Assembly: GCA_035456985.1 (NCBI GenBank)
Contig: DATICE010000163.1
Coordinates: forward strand, 1-22,742
From: SG8-41 sp035456985
GTDB taxonomy: Bacteria; Pseudomonadota; Gammaproteobacteria; Burkholderiales; SG8-41
Direction: 5' to 3'
DNA length: 22,742 nt
Shown: positions 6,734 to 13,639 of the stretch, in pieces
Layout of the letters: each line of letters begins with the position of its first letter
Position numbering within the stretch: position 1 is the stretch's first letter
The notes under the pieces: generated by a model
The model's database searches: none
What the model saw: only the letters and a program-made list of their open reading frames with translations
Told to the model about the DNA's origin: nothing
Position numbers and translations under genes: made by a program

Positions 6734-7531
6734 TTAGCTCACGCGCATGTGCCGGATCAGGCGGTCGTTCACGTAGGTCTCGGTATCCAGGGCCAGGCGC
6801 TCCTGCGCGAGCTGGAGCTGGTGGACCAGGAACATGAGGACTACGGCGAGCAGCAGAGCGACGAGGGTCGAGTTGAACGCAGTCCCGAGGTTTTCCGTGA
6901 CGCCGGTAATGTCGCCCTGCACCGCGCGATGGGCGAGCTCCATCGCGTTGCCGATGCCGCGCACCGTCCCGATGAAGCCGATGGAGGGTATCGCCCACGC
7001 GATGTAGCGGATCTGCGCGAGCTCGGAATCGAGCCGGTCGCCCTCGTTCTGACACAGTGCCATCGTGGCGGAAGCCGCGTCCTGCACGCTGCGCGACGTC
7101 TCGAACCGCGTGAGCGACTGGAACAGCGCCCGGGGCAGGAGCAGATTGCGCAGGGAGGGCTTCAGCGCTTCGAGCGGCTTGGCATAGCGCCGCGCATCCT
7201 CCGGCAGGATCTTGATGCCCTCGGCGAGCGGCACCAGGTCGCTCTCGAGCAATCCGCGCTCGCGCACCGCGTCCGCCCACTTGTAGCCGAGTATCGCCAG
7301 CGCCCACAGCATGAGTATGATTTCCGCTTCCTGCTCGTAATCCTTGAGGATCACGTAGATCGAGGTCTCGGCCACCGCGTCGGGCTGCCTGGCCACGAGC
7401 GCGCGCTGCTCCGCGAGGTGCGCCTCGGCGTTGGGCCGCACGACGCTGACGTAGGCGCCGTGCACGAGAATGACGGAGAAGATGAGAGCGAAGAACTGAT
7501 AGACGAATTCGGCGGGAAAATGCTTAAACAT
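6734..7531 (-). CDS. MotA/TolQ/ExbB-family proton channel protein
   Basis: This 265-residue inner-membrane protein has hydrophobic helices at about 9-30, 68-84, 176-194 and 219-238. The segment IAWAIPSIGFIGTVRGIGNAM and the later LGTAFNSTLVALLLAVVLMFLVHQ are the paired motifs of the MotA/TolQ/ExbB family. Such proteins form pentamers around two single-helix partners and couple proton flow to periplasmic motion. A short periplasmic loop (about 31-67) and a large cytoplasmic segment (about 85-175) fit the family topology. ATG at 7531 follows GAGGA at good spacing. Its TAA is immediately followed by the ATG of a VWA protein with an ExbD-like helix, so the pair probably forms one complex. It is not tolQ or exbB proper: no exbD, tolR, tolA or tonB gene follows. 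Confidence 0.9.
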   Translation of the reverse strand: MFKHFPAEFVYQFFALIFSVILVHGAYVSVVRPNAEAHLAEQRALVARQPDAVAETSIYVILKDYEQEAEIILMLWALAILGYKWADAVRERGLLESDLVPLAEGIKILPEDARRYAKPLEALKPSLRNLLLPRALFQSLTRFETSRSVQDAASATMALCQNEGDRLDSELAQIRYIAWAIPSIGFIGTVRGIGNAMELAHRAVQGDITGVTENLGTAFNSTLVALLLAVVLMFLVHQLQLAQERLALDTETYVNDRLIRHMRVS

Positions 7532-7581
7532 GTGAGTCCTCGTGCGCGGACGGATGACGGCAGTTTAACGGTTGCGGTGGA

Positions 7582-7821
7582 TCAGATGTCCACCGGGAAG
7601 GAAACCGGGACATCCGATCTTGGCCGTTCCTCGCCGGCACCCGTTCTCGGCGCTTCTCGCCGTGGAGCCGGCGGCGTTTCCGGCTTATCCTGCTTCACCG
7701 GCGGTTTCTTTTCCGCGGCTGGCGGCGGCTTCGGGGGTTCGGTTTGCGGCGTGGCCGGGCTCGGAGCAGCGAGCCATGCTGCTGCCCAGATTGCGAGCAA
7801 GAAGTTCCTGATCGGTATCAC
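7582..7821 (-). CDS. Small exported Pro/Lys-rich protein
   Basis: This is a 79-residue frame starting GTG, whose first bases overlap the stop of the upstream gene as GTGA. Residues 1-20 are hydrophobic with one basic residue (MIPIRNFLLAIWAAAWLA) and look like a signal peptide or membrane anchor. The rest is almost entirely Pro, Lys, Glu, Ala and Arg (PPKPPPAAEKKPPVK and similar), like the extended Pro-rich linkers of TonB and TolA but without their C-terminal domain. It ends VPVSFPVDI. A 50-base gap separates it from the TolQ-like gene. No family is recognised. Position and coupled start suggest a genuine operon member, perhaps a spacer or tether, but low-complexity composition in GC-rich DNA leaves some doubt. 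Confidence 0.6.
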   Translation of the reverse strand: MIPIRNFLLAIWAAAWLAAPSPATPQTEPPKPPPAAEKKPPVKQDKPETPPAPRREAPRTGAGEERPRSDVPVSFPVDI

Positions 7822-10157
7822 GGCGCTTCGGTTGCATAGCGGGCACAGCGAAATCCCACATCGGGCCGCGGCTCGGTGCCGTAATCACGGTAGGTCCAGC
7901 GCAACGCGCTCACGCTTGCCTGCATCCAGCTCGAGCCGCGTATGACGTGCTGCTTCCCCGCGGCGGGTCCGGTCGGGTCTTTCTCGGGCGCGGTGTTTGC
8001 CCGGATGTCGTAGAAGTCATGGACCCATTCGGCGGCGTTGCCCGCGAGATCGAAGAAGCCCGCGGGGCTCGCCGCGAAGCGGCCGACCGGCGCGGTGCCT
8101 GCGTAGCCGTCCTCATAGTTCCTCAGCGTGTCGGCGAGCTCCCCGGATGCCAAGCGGTCGGCGAAATTGCCGCTGCCCCGCGGCGGCGGCATGTCATCGC
8201 CCCACGGAAAGCGGCTGTTCTTTGCGCCGCCGGCGCGGCGCCCCGCCCATTCCCATTCGGCCTCGGTTGGCAGGCGGAAGCCATGGCGCAGCGGCAGGAC
8301 AGGAGCGAGCGCGCCCGGTCCGCCCGTATAGCTTGCCGGGAGTCGCGCCGCTTCGTTCAGCCAGTTGCAGTAGCCGGCGGCGTCTTCCCAGCGCACGTTC
8401 ACGACAGGATGAGACGGGACTTCGAGCCCCAGCGCGCCGAATCGGCCCGACTGGTGCTTGGGGCGGTACTTCTGGAACTGGGCGTTGGTCACCTCCGTCG
8501 CCCCGAGGTAGTAGGGGCGGACGAGGTCGACTTCGCGCAGTATCTCGTTGGCACGCTGGCCCGGATCGCGGCGCGAGGCGCCCAGGGTGATGCGGCCGGG
8601 CCGCACGAGGATCATGACCGTGCCGTCCGGCGCGGCGACGCGCTCCGGAAGCGCGGCCTCCGCCGGCGCGCCGGCGGCGCGCAACTTGATTGACCGGGTC
8701 TGCTCGAAACCGGGCTTGGGAGTGACCCAGAGCTGAGCCGGTTGAAAGCCCTCCCGCGTGATCTCGAGCAGCGTCGGGGCAGCGGGAAGCATGTGCCGGC
8801 CGTTCGCCTGCCCGACCGCGCGCCCTTCGATGTTCAACACTGCATCGCGGGGCTCGACTTCGAGCGTGACATGGCCCACCTCGCTGCTCAAGGCAAGCTT
8901 CAGGTCACGCGCCTCGGCCGCTTCCAGGCGCACGGACCGGCTTGCCGTACCGTAACCTTGCTTGGAAACAGCGATTCGATGCTCGCGGCCGGGACTGAGG
9001 GCGAGCATCGCGGGGGTGGTTCCGGCGTAGCGGCCGTCCAGGGTGATGCTCGCTCCCGGCGGCGCGCTCTCCACCCGCAGCTGGGCATCAGCCGGGGAAA
9101 GCGCGACCGGCCCGATAGCTTGAGCCTCCCCGGCGGAGACGATGATGCTCCGCGTCCAGGTCTTGTGCCGGGGGGCCCGGATCTCAATCGCCCGGGTTCC
9201 CGCGGGGAGGTCAATCGTTACGGGTAATTCTCCGACCTGCTTTCCGTCCACCCAAAGTACTGCGCCGGCAGTGTTCGACTGTACGGTCACGCGGGCAGAG
9301 GCCGGAATCAGGACCGCGGTGATCGCCTGGCGGCGCCCCAGCCCCTCGATCTCGACCGTCTGCGAGAATTCTGCGTAGCCATCGGCGCGGATGATGATCT
9401 GGTGCTCGCCCGCGGGGAGCTGGATGCCGGCGAGCGGCGTGCTTCCCCTGACCTCGCCGCCGGCAAGCACCGTCGCGCCGGCAACCCCGGGTGTTTCCAC
9501 CGATAGGGAGCCGGGTAATTTGACGAGAGCGATCGCCAGCCGCTGTCGGGTTGCGGACGTAACGACGATCTCACGATCGAGGCGCTGGTATCCGCTCCGT
9601 TCGGCGGCCAGCCGGTAGGTGCCGGGAAGCGCCAGGTAACCTTCCCGAAGAGGCAGCGCCGGCAGGTTGCCCTTGAGGCTCATTCGGTCGGGCACGGGGT
9701 CGATCTCGACGTAGAGCATGTGCGCGGAGAAGACAAACCAAAGGGCTCCCGCCAGCGCCGCCAGCGCGACCAGGACGTAGGTAACGCCGACGCGCCTGTG
9801 TCGAGGCACCGGCGCAGGCGGCGGCGGCGTCAGCCGGATCGGCTCCGTGAAGGCCGCGAGACCGACGTCGGCATCGGTCTGCAGCACGAGCCCGCCGTTC
9901 ACGAAGCGGACCGCAAGGACGGTATCGCCGATGCGCGCGCGGTCGCCGTCCCGCAGCCAGTGTGAGGCGGCAAGGCGATGCTCGTTGAGAAATATCGCGG
10001 CCCCGCCGTCGAGCGGCTGCAGATACGGTACGCCGCCGGCTAGCGCCAGCGCGGCGCCGGGGCGCGCTCCGGGCGCGCCCGGCGTCGTGATCAGCAAGGG
10101 CCCTGCGCCGAGATCTCCGTTGCCCGCTCCCCGCGGACCACGCACGGTAACTTTCAC
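7818..10157 (-). CDS. FHA-like/TM/PEGA-repeat/SUMF1-like membrane protein
   Basis: This 779-residue protein has four parts. Residues 1-100 look like a cytoplasmic FHA-type beta sandwich (IFLNEHRLA then LRDGDRARIGDTVLAVRF). A transmembrane helix lies at about 123-146. Five PEGA-like beta repeats follow at about 150-213, 216-284, 287-354, 358-424 and 428-492. A formylglycine-generating-enzyme/sulfatase-modifying-factor domain spans about 512-779 (TEVTNAQF, FRLPTEAEWEWAGR, FDLAGNAAEWVHD, IRGSSW, GFRCARY). The two catalytic cysteines of true FGE, after RGGSYM, correspond here to Gln746 and Ala751, so the domain is probably a binding module, not an enzyme. The GTG start overlaps the previous stop as GTGA after GAGGAG. 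It resembles GldK of gliding/type IX secretion in pairing an inactive FGE-like domain with a proton-motor operon. Confidence 0.85.
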   Translation of the reverse strand: MKVTVRGPRGAGNGDLGAGPLLITTPGAPGARPGAALALAGGVPYLQPLDGGAAIFLNEHRLAASHWLRDGDRARIGDTVLAVRFVNGGLVLQTDADVGLAAFTEPIRLTPPPPAPVPRHRRVGVTYVLVALAALAGALWFVFSAHMLYVEIDPVPDRMSLKGNLPALPLREGYLALPGTYRLAAERSGYQRLDREIVVTSATRQRLAIALVKLPGSLSVETPGVAGATVLAGGEVRGSTPLAGIQLPAGEHQIIIRADGYAEFSQTVEIEGLGRRQAITAVLIPASARVTVQSNTAGAVLWVDGKQVGELPVTIDLPAGTRAIEIRAPRHKTWTRSIIVSAGEAQAIGPVALSPADAQLRVESAPPGASITLDGRYAGTTPAMLALSPGREHRIAVSKQGYGTASRSVRLEAAEARDLKLALSSEVGHVTLEVEPRDAVLNIEGRAVGQANGRHMLPAAPTLLEITREGFQPAQLWVTPKPGFEQTRSIKLRAAGAPAEAALPERVAAPDGTVMILVRPGRITLGASRRDPGQRANEILREVDLVRPYYLGATEVTNAQFQKYRPKHQSGRFGALGLEVPSHPVVNVRWEDAAGYCNWLNEAARLPASYTGGPGALAPVLPLRHGFRLPTEAEWEWAGRRAGGAKNSRFPWGDDMPPPRGSGNFADRLASGELADTLRNYEDGYAGTAPVGRFAASPAGFFDLAGNAAEWVHDFYDIRANTAPEKDPTGPAAGKQHVIRGSSWMQASVSALRWTYRDYGTEPRPDVGFRCARYATEAP

Positions 10158-11278
10158 ACGCGCTCCTCGCAGGCGACGAAGACCTGCTGTGCGGGCGCAT
10201 CGGGATCCACGGTCAACTCGACGCGCACATCCTTGTAGCCGGGCCGCGAGCCCACCAGCGTGTAGGTCCCCGGGGTCAACGCGACTTCACGATCCTGAAA
10301 ACGGCCGAGCGGCCCCACCCGCTGTAGCGTGACCTCGGTCGCATTGTCCGAAGACAGGCGGACGGTGACCTTGGTCGTCGCGCGCTTGAGCGCCGCGTCC
10401 AGGCGCTGCCGCTCCTGAGAGATGCGCGGCCCGGCCGCCGCTTCACGGTCGAGTGAAGCGAGAAATTGCTGGGCTTCCTCGCGCACGCGCGAAGAGTAGA
10501 GCCGCTCGGGGCTGGCGAGGTAGCTGTCGAGCCGCGAGTGGAGCCGGATCATGCGCTCGGCTCGCACCGCGCCCTGCCGGGCAAAATCGACCCCCGGTTC
10601 GATTGCCGCTGCGCGTTGATAGGCGGCGAGGGCCTCTTCCCAACGCTCCCCCGACTCGTAGCCTTGAGCTTCGCGTTGCAATCGAACGAGCGCCTCGCGC
10701 TGCCCGCCTTCCTTCGCGCGCGCCAGCCCGTCCGCAGCCGGCCGGTCGGCGGGGCGAAGCTTCAACGCGGCGCTGAACGACTGCTCGGCCCCTGGCCAGT
10801 CGGAGCGCTCCAGCTGCCCGAGACCACGCGTCATCAGTCTGTCGAACTGCTGCTCGGCGAGGCGGCCCTCAGCGCGCGCTTGCTTCGGCTTGGCGGCCTT
10901 GTCCCCGGGGTCAATTGCGGGAGGTCGCGCACGGACCTCATCCAACGGCTCGGCGCGGATGAGCTCCTGCTGCGCTTTCTTGCTTTCCGCCTCTTTCACC
11001 AGCAGGCGCTGCCGTACCGACTCCGCTGCGTCGCCGGTCGGGCTTGCCGCGCGGGGCGGCGATGGAGGGGCTGCGTCTGGAGGCGCGACGCGGGGTCCGG
11101 ACGGCACCCGTGCCGGCAACATGAAGAAGATCGCTGCCGTCAGGCCGAGTGCAGCGATCAGGGCCCCCGCCACCCAGCGGCCCGAAACCACCGCGCGGGT
11201 GCGGACACCGATCGGAGCGGGGGAAGGCGGGGGTGCGTCGCTGCGGGAATTTCCCGGTGCAGGTGGCGCGCTCGACAT
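10154..11278 (-). CDS. Membrane protein with TPR and PEGA-like domains
   Basis: This 374-residue protein has a Pro-rich cytoplasmic N-terminus and a transmembrane helix at about 35-54 (WVAGALIAALGLTAAIFFML). A Pro/Ala linker and a charged helix at about 83-150 follow. There are two tetratricopeptide-like repeats, at about 148-190 (LGQLERSDWPGAEQSFSAALKLRP) and 203-238 (YESGERWEEALAAYQRAAAIEP). The C-terminal beta domain, about 303-372, resembles PEGA (LTPGTYTLVGSRPGYKDVRVEL). The longest frame starts at 11401, but that would overlap the upstream gene by about 100 bases and adds low-complexity sequence. ATG at 11278 begins MSSAPPAPG, 20 bases after the upstream stop, although without a strong Shine-Dalgarno. 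Its stop overlaps the next start. I infer a periplasm-facing scaffold; no named family is recognised. Confidence 0.78.
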   Translation of the reverse strand: MSSAPPAPGNSRSDAPPPSPAPIGVRTRAVVSGRWVAGALIAALGLTAAIFFMLPARVPSGPRVAPPDAAPPSPPRAASPTGDAAESVRQRLLVKEAESKKAQQELIRAEPLDEVRARPPAIDPGDKAAKPKQARAEGRLAEQQFDRLMTRGLGQLERSDWPGAEQSFSAALKLRPADRPAADGLARAKEGGQREALVRLQREAQGYESGERWEEALAAYQRAAAIEPGVDFARQGAVRAERMIRLHSRLDSYLASPERLYSSRVREEAQQFLASLDREAAAGPRISQERQRLDAALKRATTKVTVRLSSDNATEVTLQRVGPLGRFQDREVALTPGTYTLVGSRPGYKDVRVELTVDPDAPAQQVFVACEERV

Positions 11279-11298
11279 GGATGCCGCGCGGGTCGGGC

Positions 11299-12543
11299 CT
11301 AGCGGTCTTTTCCGGCCTCCGGTGCCGTCGCTGGCGCGGCTGCCGCCGTCGTCGGCAGACCGGTCTCCGCGGTGAACAGCTCGCGCAGCGTCTTGCGCCA
11401 CTCGGCGTACTGGGCGTCGACCGAGCCCGAAAGCTTGAGAGTGCGGCCTTCGACCTCGTCGAGGACTGGCGCAACATCCGCCTTGAACGAGACGCCGAGC
11501 TCCTTCAGCGCCGCTTCGTGGACTTTCGCGTCGTTCGCCAGCTGTCCGCTCGAGATGATGAGCCCGGTTCCGCCGATGAGCAGCACGTTTGCGGCCGTCG
11601 CGCTCCCGTTCGAATTGCTGTTGGAGCCGACCACGACTGCACCGACGATCGCCGCGGCGCCTAGCAGGCGCCGCTCCCAGGTCTTGCGTTCCAGCTCCCG
11701 CTTCTGGTTAAGTTCCTGCAGGTAGGACCGGCGCCACTGGCCGTAGGGTTGCCGCATGTCGTCGTATAGGTTGGCGTAATAGTTGTTCACCGCGTCGATG
11801 AACATATATTCCCGGGCGCGGATCCGGTTGACGCGCTCGAGCATGGGATCGTTGTCGGCGGGCAGCCTGCTGACCCTCACCGTTCCTTCCTTGTCCCGGA
11901 CCAGGTAGGTCGCGAAGGCGTAGGGAACCAGGCTGCGCGCGAACTTGAGCAGTGCGACCTGCCGGATCGAGGAGACATCCTTCTCGCTCAACTGCTGGCG
12001 GAACGCCAGCATGTCGTTCGCGATCTGGTTGTAAAGGTCCTGGTAGGGATCGCGGTCCAGTTTCTTGTCCAGCGCCTCGTAGCTCTTCTCCGTGACTTGC
12101 GCCGTGTACTCGTTGTAGAACCATTCGCGGCCGGCTGCATCCACGACCTTGATCTCGACTCTCAGCCTCTCGCCGTTCGACTCGAGCAGCTTGCCCGAAA
12201 CGTTGACGTCCACTTCCTCGGCGCGTGCGGGAACGACCCGCACCGCGCCCCATTGTCCCGTCTGCTGCAGCGTCTTCTTGAGGTGAAAGGGAATGAACCG
12301 CGCCTCGGCTTCGAGAATCTTGGGATCCGTCTTCTGTTCGCGGGCCGCCTCGGCGCTGATTGCGGCCGTCTCCAAAACCTGGATGCCCACGTCGAGGAGA
12401 ACCGCGTCGGCCAGCGCCCGATCGGCGTGTATCGCTTCCGTGGGTTCTACCGTGTATTTGACGGGCGCGCCCGCGCAGCCGGACAGGCCGGCTGCCGCGA
12501 GTGCCGCGGCGAGCCACCGGAACCTGCGCCGCGCCGCGCTCAT
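11299..12543 (-). CDS. Uncharacterised outer-membrane-type lipoprotein
   Basis: From the ATG at 12543 the protein has 414 residues. The signal sequence MSAARRRFRWLAAALAAAG ends in lipobox LSGC with acylated Cys23. Residue +2 is Ala, so the Lol rule predicts sorting to the outer membrane. Residues about 38-160 look like an alpha/beta domain. A helical region follows (about 160-295), then a glycine-rich hydrophobic stretch (about 293-332: GAAAIVGAVVVG, Asn/Ser-rich turn, NVLLIGGTGLIISSG) that could be a membrane hairpin. A charged helix and an Ala/Pro tail end the protein. The ATG overlaps the upstream TGA as ATGA. A longer frame from 12582 would hide the signal peptide behind 13 residues. No family recognised; in context I infer the outer-membrane anchor of the complex. 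Confidence 0.78.
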   Translation of the reverse strand: MSAARRRFRWLAAALAAAGLSGCAGAPVKYTVEPTEAIHADRALADAVLLDVGIQVLETAAISAEAAREQKTDPKILEAEARFIPFHLKKTLQQTGQWGAVRVVPARAEEVDVNVSGKLLESNGERLRVEIKVVDAAGREWFYNEYTAQVTEKSYEALDKKLDRDPYQDLYNQIANDMLAFRQQLSEKDVSSIRQVALLKFARSLVPYAFATYLVRDKEGTVRVSRLPADNDPMLERVNRIRAREYMFIDAVNNYYANLYDDMRQPYGQWRRSYLQELNQKRELERKTWERRLLGAAAIVGAVVVGSNSNSNGSATAANVLLIGGTGLIISSGQLANDAKVHEAALKELGVSFKADVAPVLDEVEGRTLKLSGSVDAQYAEWRKTLRELFTAETGLPTTAAAAPATAPEAGKDR

Positions 12544-13319
12544 CCTTTGGTTCCCTGCTTGTACCTGCGGTACTCGTCCCACAGTTTTTCTCTCAGCTCC
12601 GGATTGGGTTCCGATTCGGCCAGTTTGCGAATCTGGCGCGCGACGACGTCATCGTCGGCTCCGTCGCCCACGTCGGGGGGCCTTGCCGCCGTGGCGCCCG
12701 TGGATCCGGGAGTGCCGCCTTCAATGCGGCCACCAGGAGAACCCGGCTCGCTGGCGGATCCCTGCGTGGTCCCGCTCCCGCTGCCTGAACGCGCCTCCTC
12801 AGGGGCCTTCGACCCGGTGCGTCCACCCTTGGACCGCCCTTCTGCAGCGGCGCCCCCGCCGGATCCTCCCGGAAAACCCGCCCCACCGCTGGCTCCCCGC
12901 GTCCGGGCGCGGCGCGCCTCCTCGAGGAGAAGCTGGTCGAAATCCGCGAGGGAAACGCCGAGCCTCGTTTCCAGTGCCGCTACTTCTTCCGCCTGGGTAG
13001 CCGCGAGTGGCGGCTTGCCGTCCCCCGGCATCGCCGGCGCTGCACCCCCAAGTGCGGAATCCGCCGCCTCGGAGAGGGTCCGGACCCGCTCGCGGTTCGA
13101 CGCGACCATGTCCCGCACGCGCGCGACGTATTCGTCGAGGCGCTGGCGCTGCTCGGGTCCCGTCGCAGGATCCGAGCGCGCGACCTCCGCACGCTCGGTC
13201 ACCCGTGCCAGAACCTGCTCGCTGATGGCGAGATCGTGACGCGCTTGGGCAAGCTCACTCTGCGGATCGGCAAGCGCCGGTGTCGCAAGGATCGCGAGCC
13301 ACAGCAGTGTCCCGGCCAC
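12540..13319 (-). CDS. Secreted coiled-coil, Gly/Ser-rich protein
   Basis: First gene of the envelope operon, 259 residues from GTG at 13319. The segment GTLLWLAILATPALA ending before DPQSE is a likely signal peptide h-region and cleavage site. A helical, probably coiled-coil stretch follows (about 19-90 and 108-140). A long Gly/Ser/Pro low-complexity linker spans about 141-220. A charged C-terminal helix (VVARQIRKLAESEPNPELREKLWDEYRRYK) ends the protein. The start is uncertain: GTG gives few positive charges before the hydrophobic stretch, while the only other in-frame start (ATG at 13448) adds 43 Arg/Gly-rich residues unlike a signal peptide. Its TGA overlaps the lipoprotein ATG. No known family; a secreted partner of the complex is inferred. 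Confidence 0.65.
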   Translation of the reverse strand: MAGTLLWLAILATPALADPQSELAQARHDLAISEQVLARVTERAEVARSDPATGPEQRQRLDEYVARVRDMVASNRERVRTLSEAADSALGGAAPAMPGDGKPPLAATQAEEVAALETRLGVSLADFDQLLLEEARRARTRGASGGAGFPGGSGGGAAAEGRSKGGRTGSKAPEEARSGSGSGTTQGSASEPGSPGGRIEGGTPGSTGATAARPPDVGDGADDDVVARQIRKLAESEPNPELREKLWDEYRRYKQGTKG

Positions 13320-13639
13320 GTACCCCGCCGCCCGCCCCGGGCGCCCGCGTTCGTGACAAAATCCACGACTGCCACGCTGGCCCCGGCCGGCGACTTGAGG
13401 TGCGTCGGTCCTGAATCGCGCCCCACCAACTAACCCTTTGATACACATAAACTTTTACCTGACAGGTGGCAGGAAGCTGCAACTGCCTGCGACCACCGGT
13501 GTCCACGCAGAATGGTATGCGCGTGCCGGACAAAATCAAGGGCAAAAAAAACCTGCCCGCCGGCACACGAGCGTCCCGCCTGAGGGATGACAAGGTTTCC
13601 GCGCAGAGATTCGCGTCAGGCGCCGGTAAAATTCGATCC
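13320..13639. other. Divergent intergenic region between the envelope operon and the asmA-like gene
   Basis: No gene is evident in these 320 bases. The region holds a perfect 11-bp palindrome ACCTG-A-CAGGT (13457-13467). A nested hairpin lies at 13523-13566 (outer arms GTGCCGG/CCGGCAC, inner arms GGGCA/TGCCC, loop rich in A). A possible minus-strand promoter is CTGTCA (13465-13460) and TATCAA (13443-13438) with 16-bp spacing; its -35 overlaps the palindrome. On the plus strand TAAAAT (13627-13632) lies just 8 bases before the asmA-like ATG without a clear -35 box. The promoters are tentative. Confidence 0.4.

Noticed and set aside
6734..7531. Assignment of the channel gene as tolQ or exbB
   Set aside because: The family motifs fit, but no tolR, tolA, tolB, pal, exbD or tonB gene is adjacent; the partners are VWA proteins, so a specific symbol would mislead.
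5633..7945. A 770-codon open frame on the plus strand across the VWA, TolQ-like and Pro-rich genes
   Set aside because: It lies antisense to several well-supported genes, is rich in Arg/His/Ala and lacks any recognisable domain. Long antisense frames are expected in GC-rich DNA with strong third-position bias.
13544..13551. A8 tract after GC-rich sequence as an intrinsic terminator on the minus strand
   Set aside because: No minus-strand gene ends just upstream of it and the stem directly before the T run is weak; it fits better as the loop of a nested hairpin.
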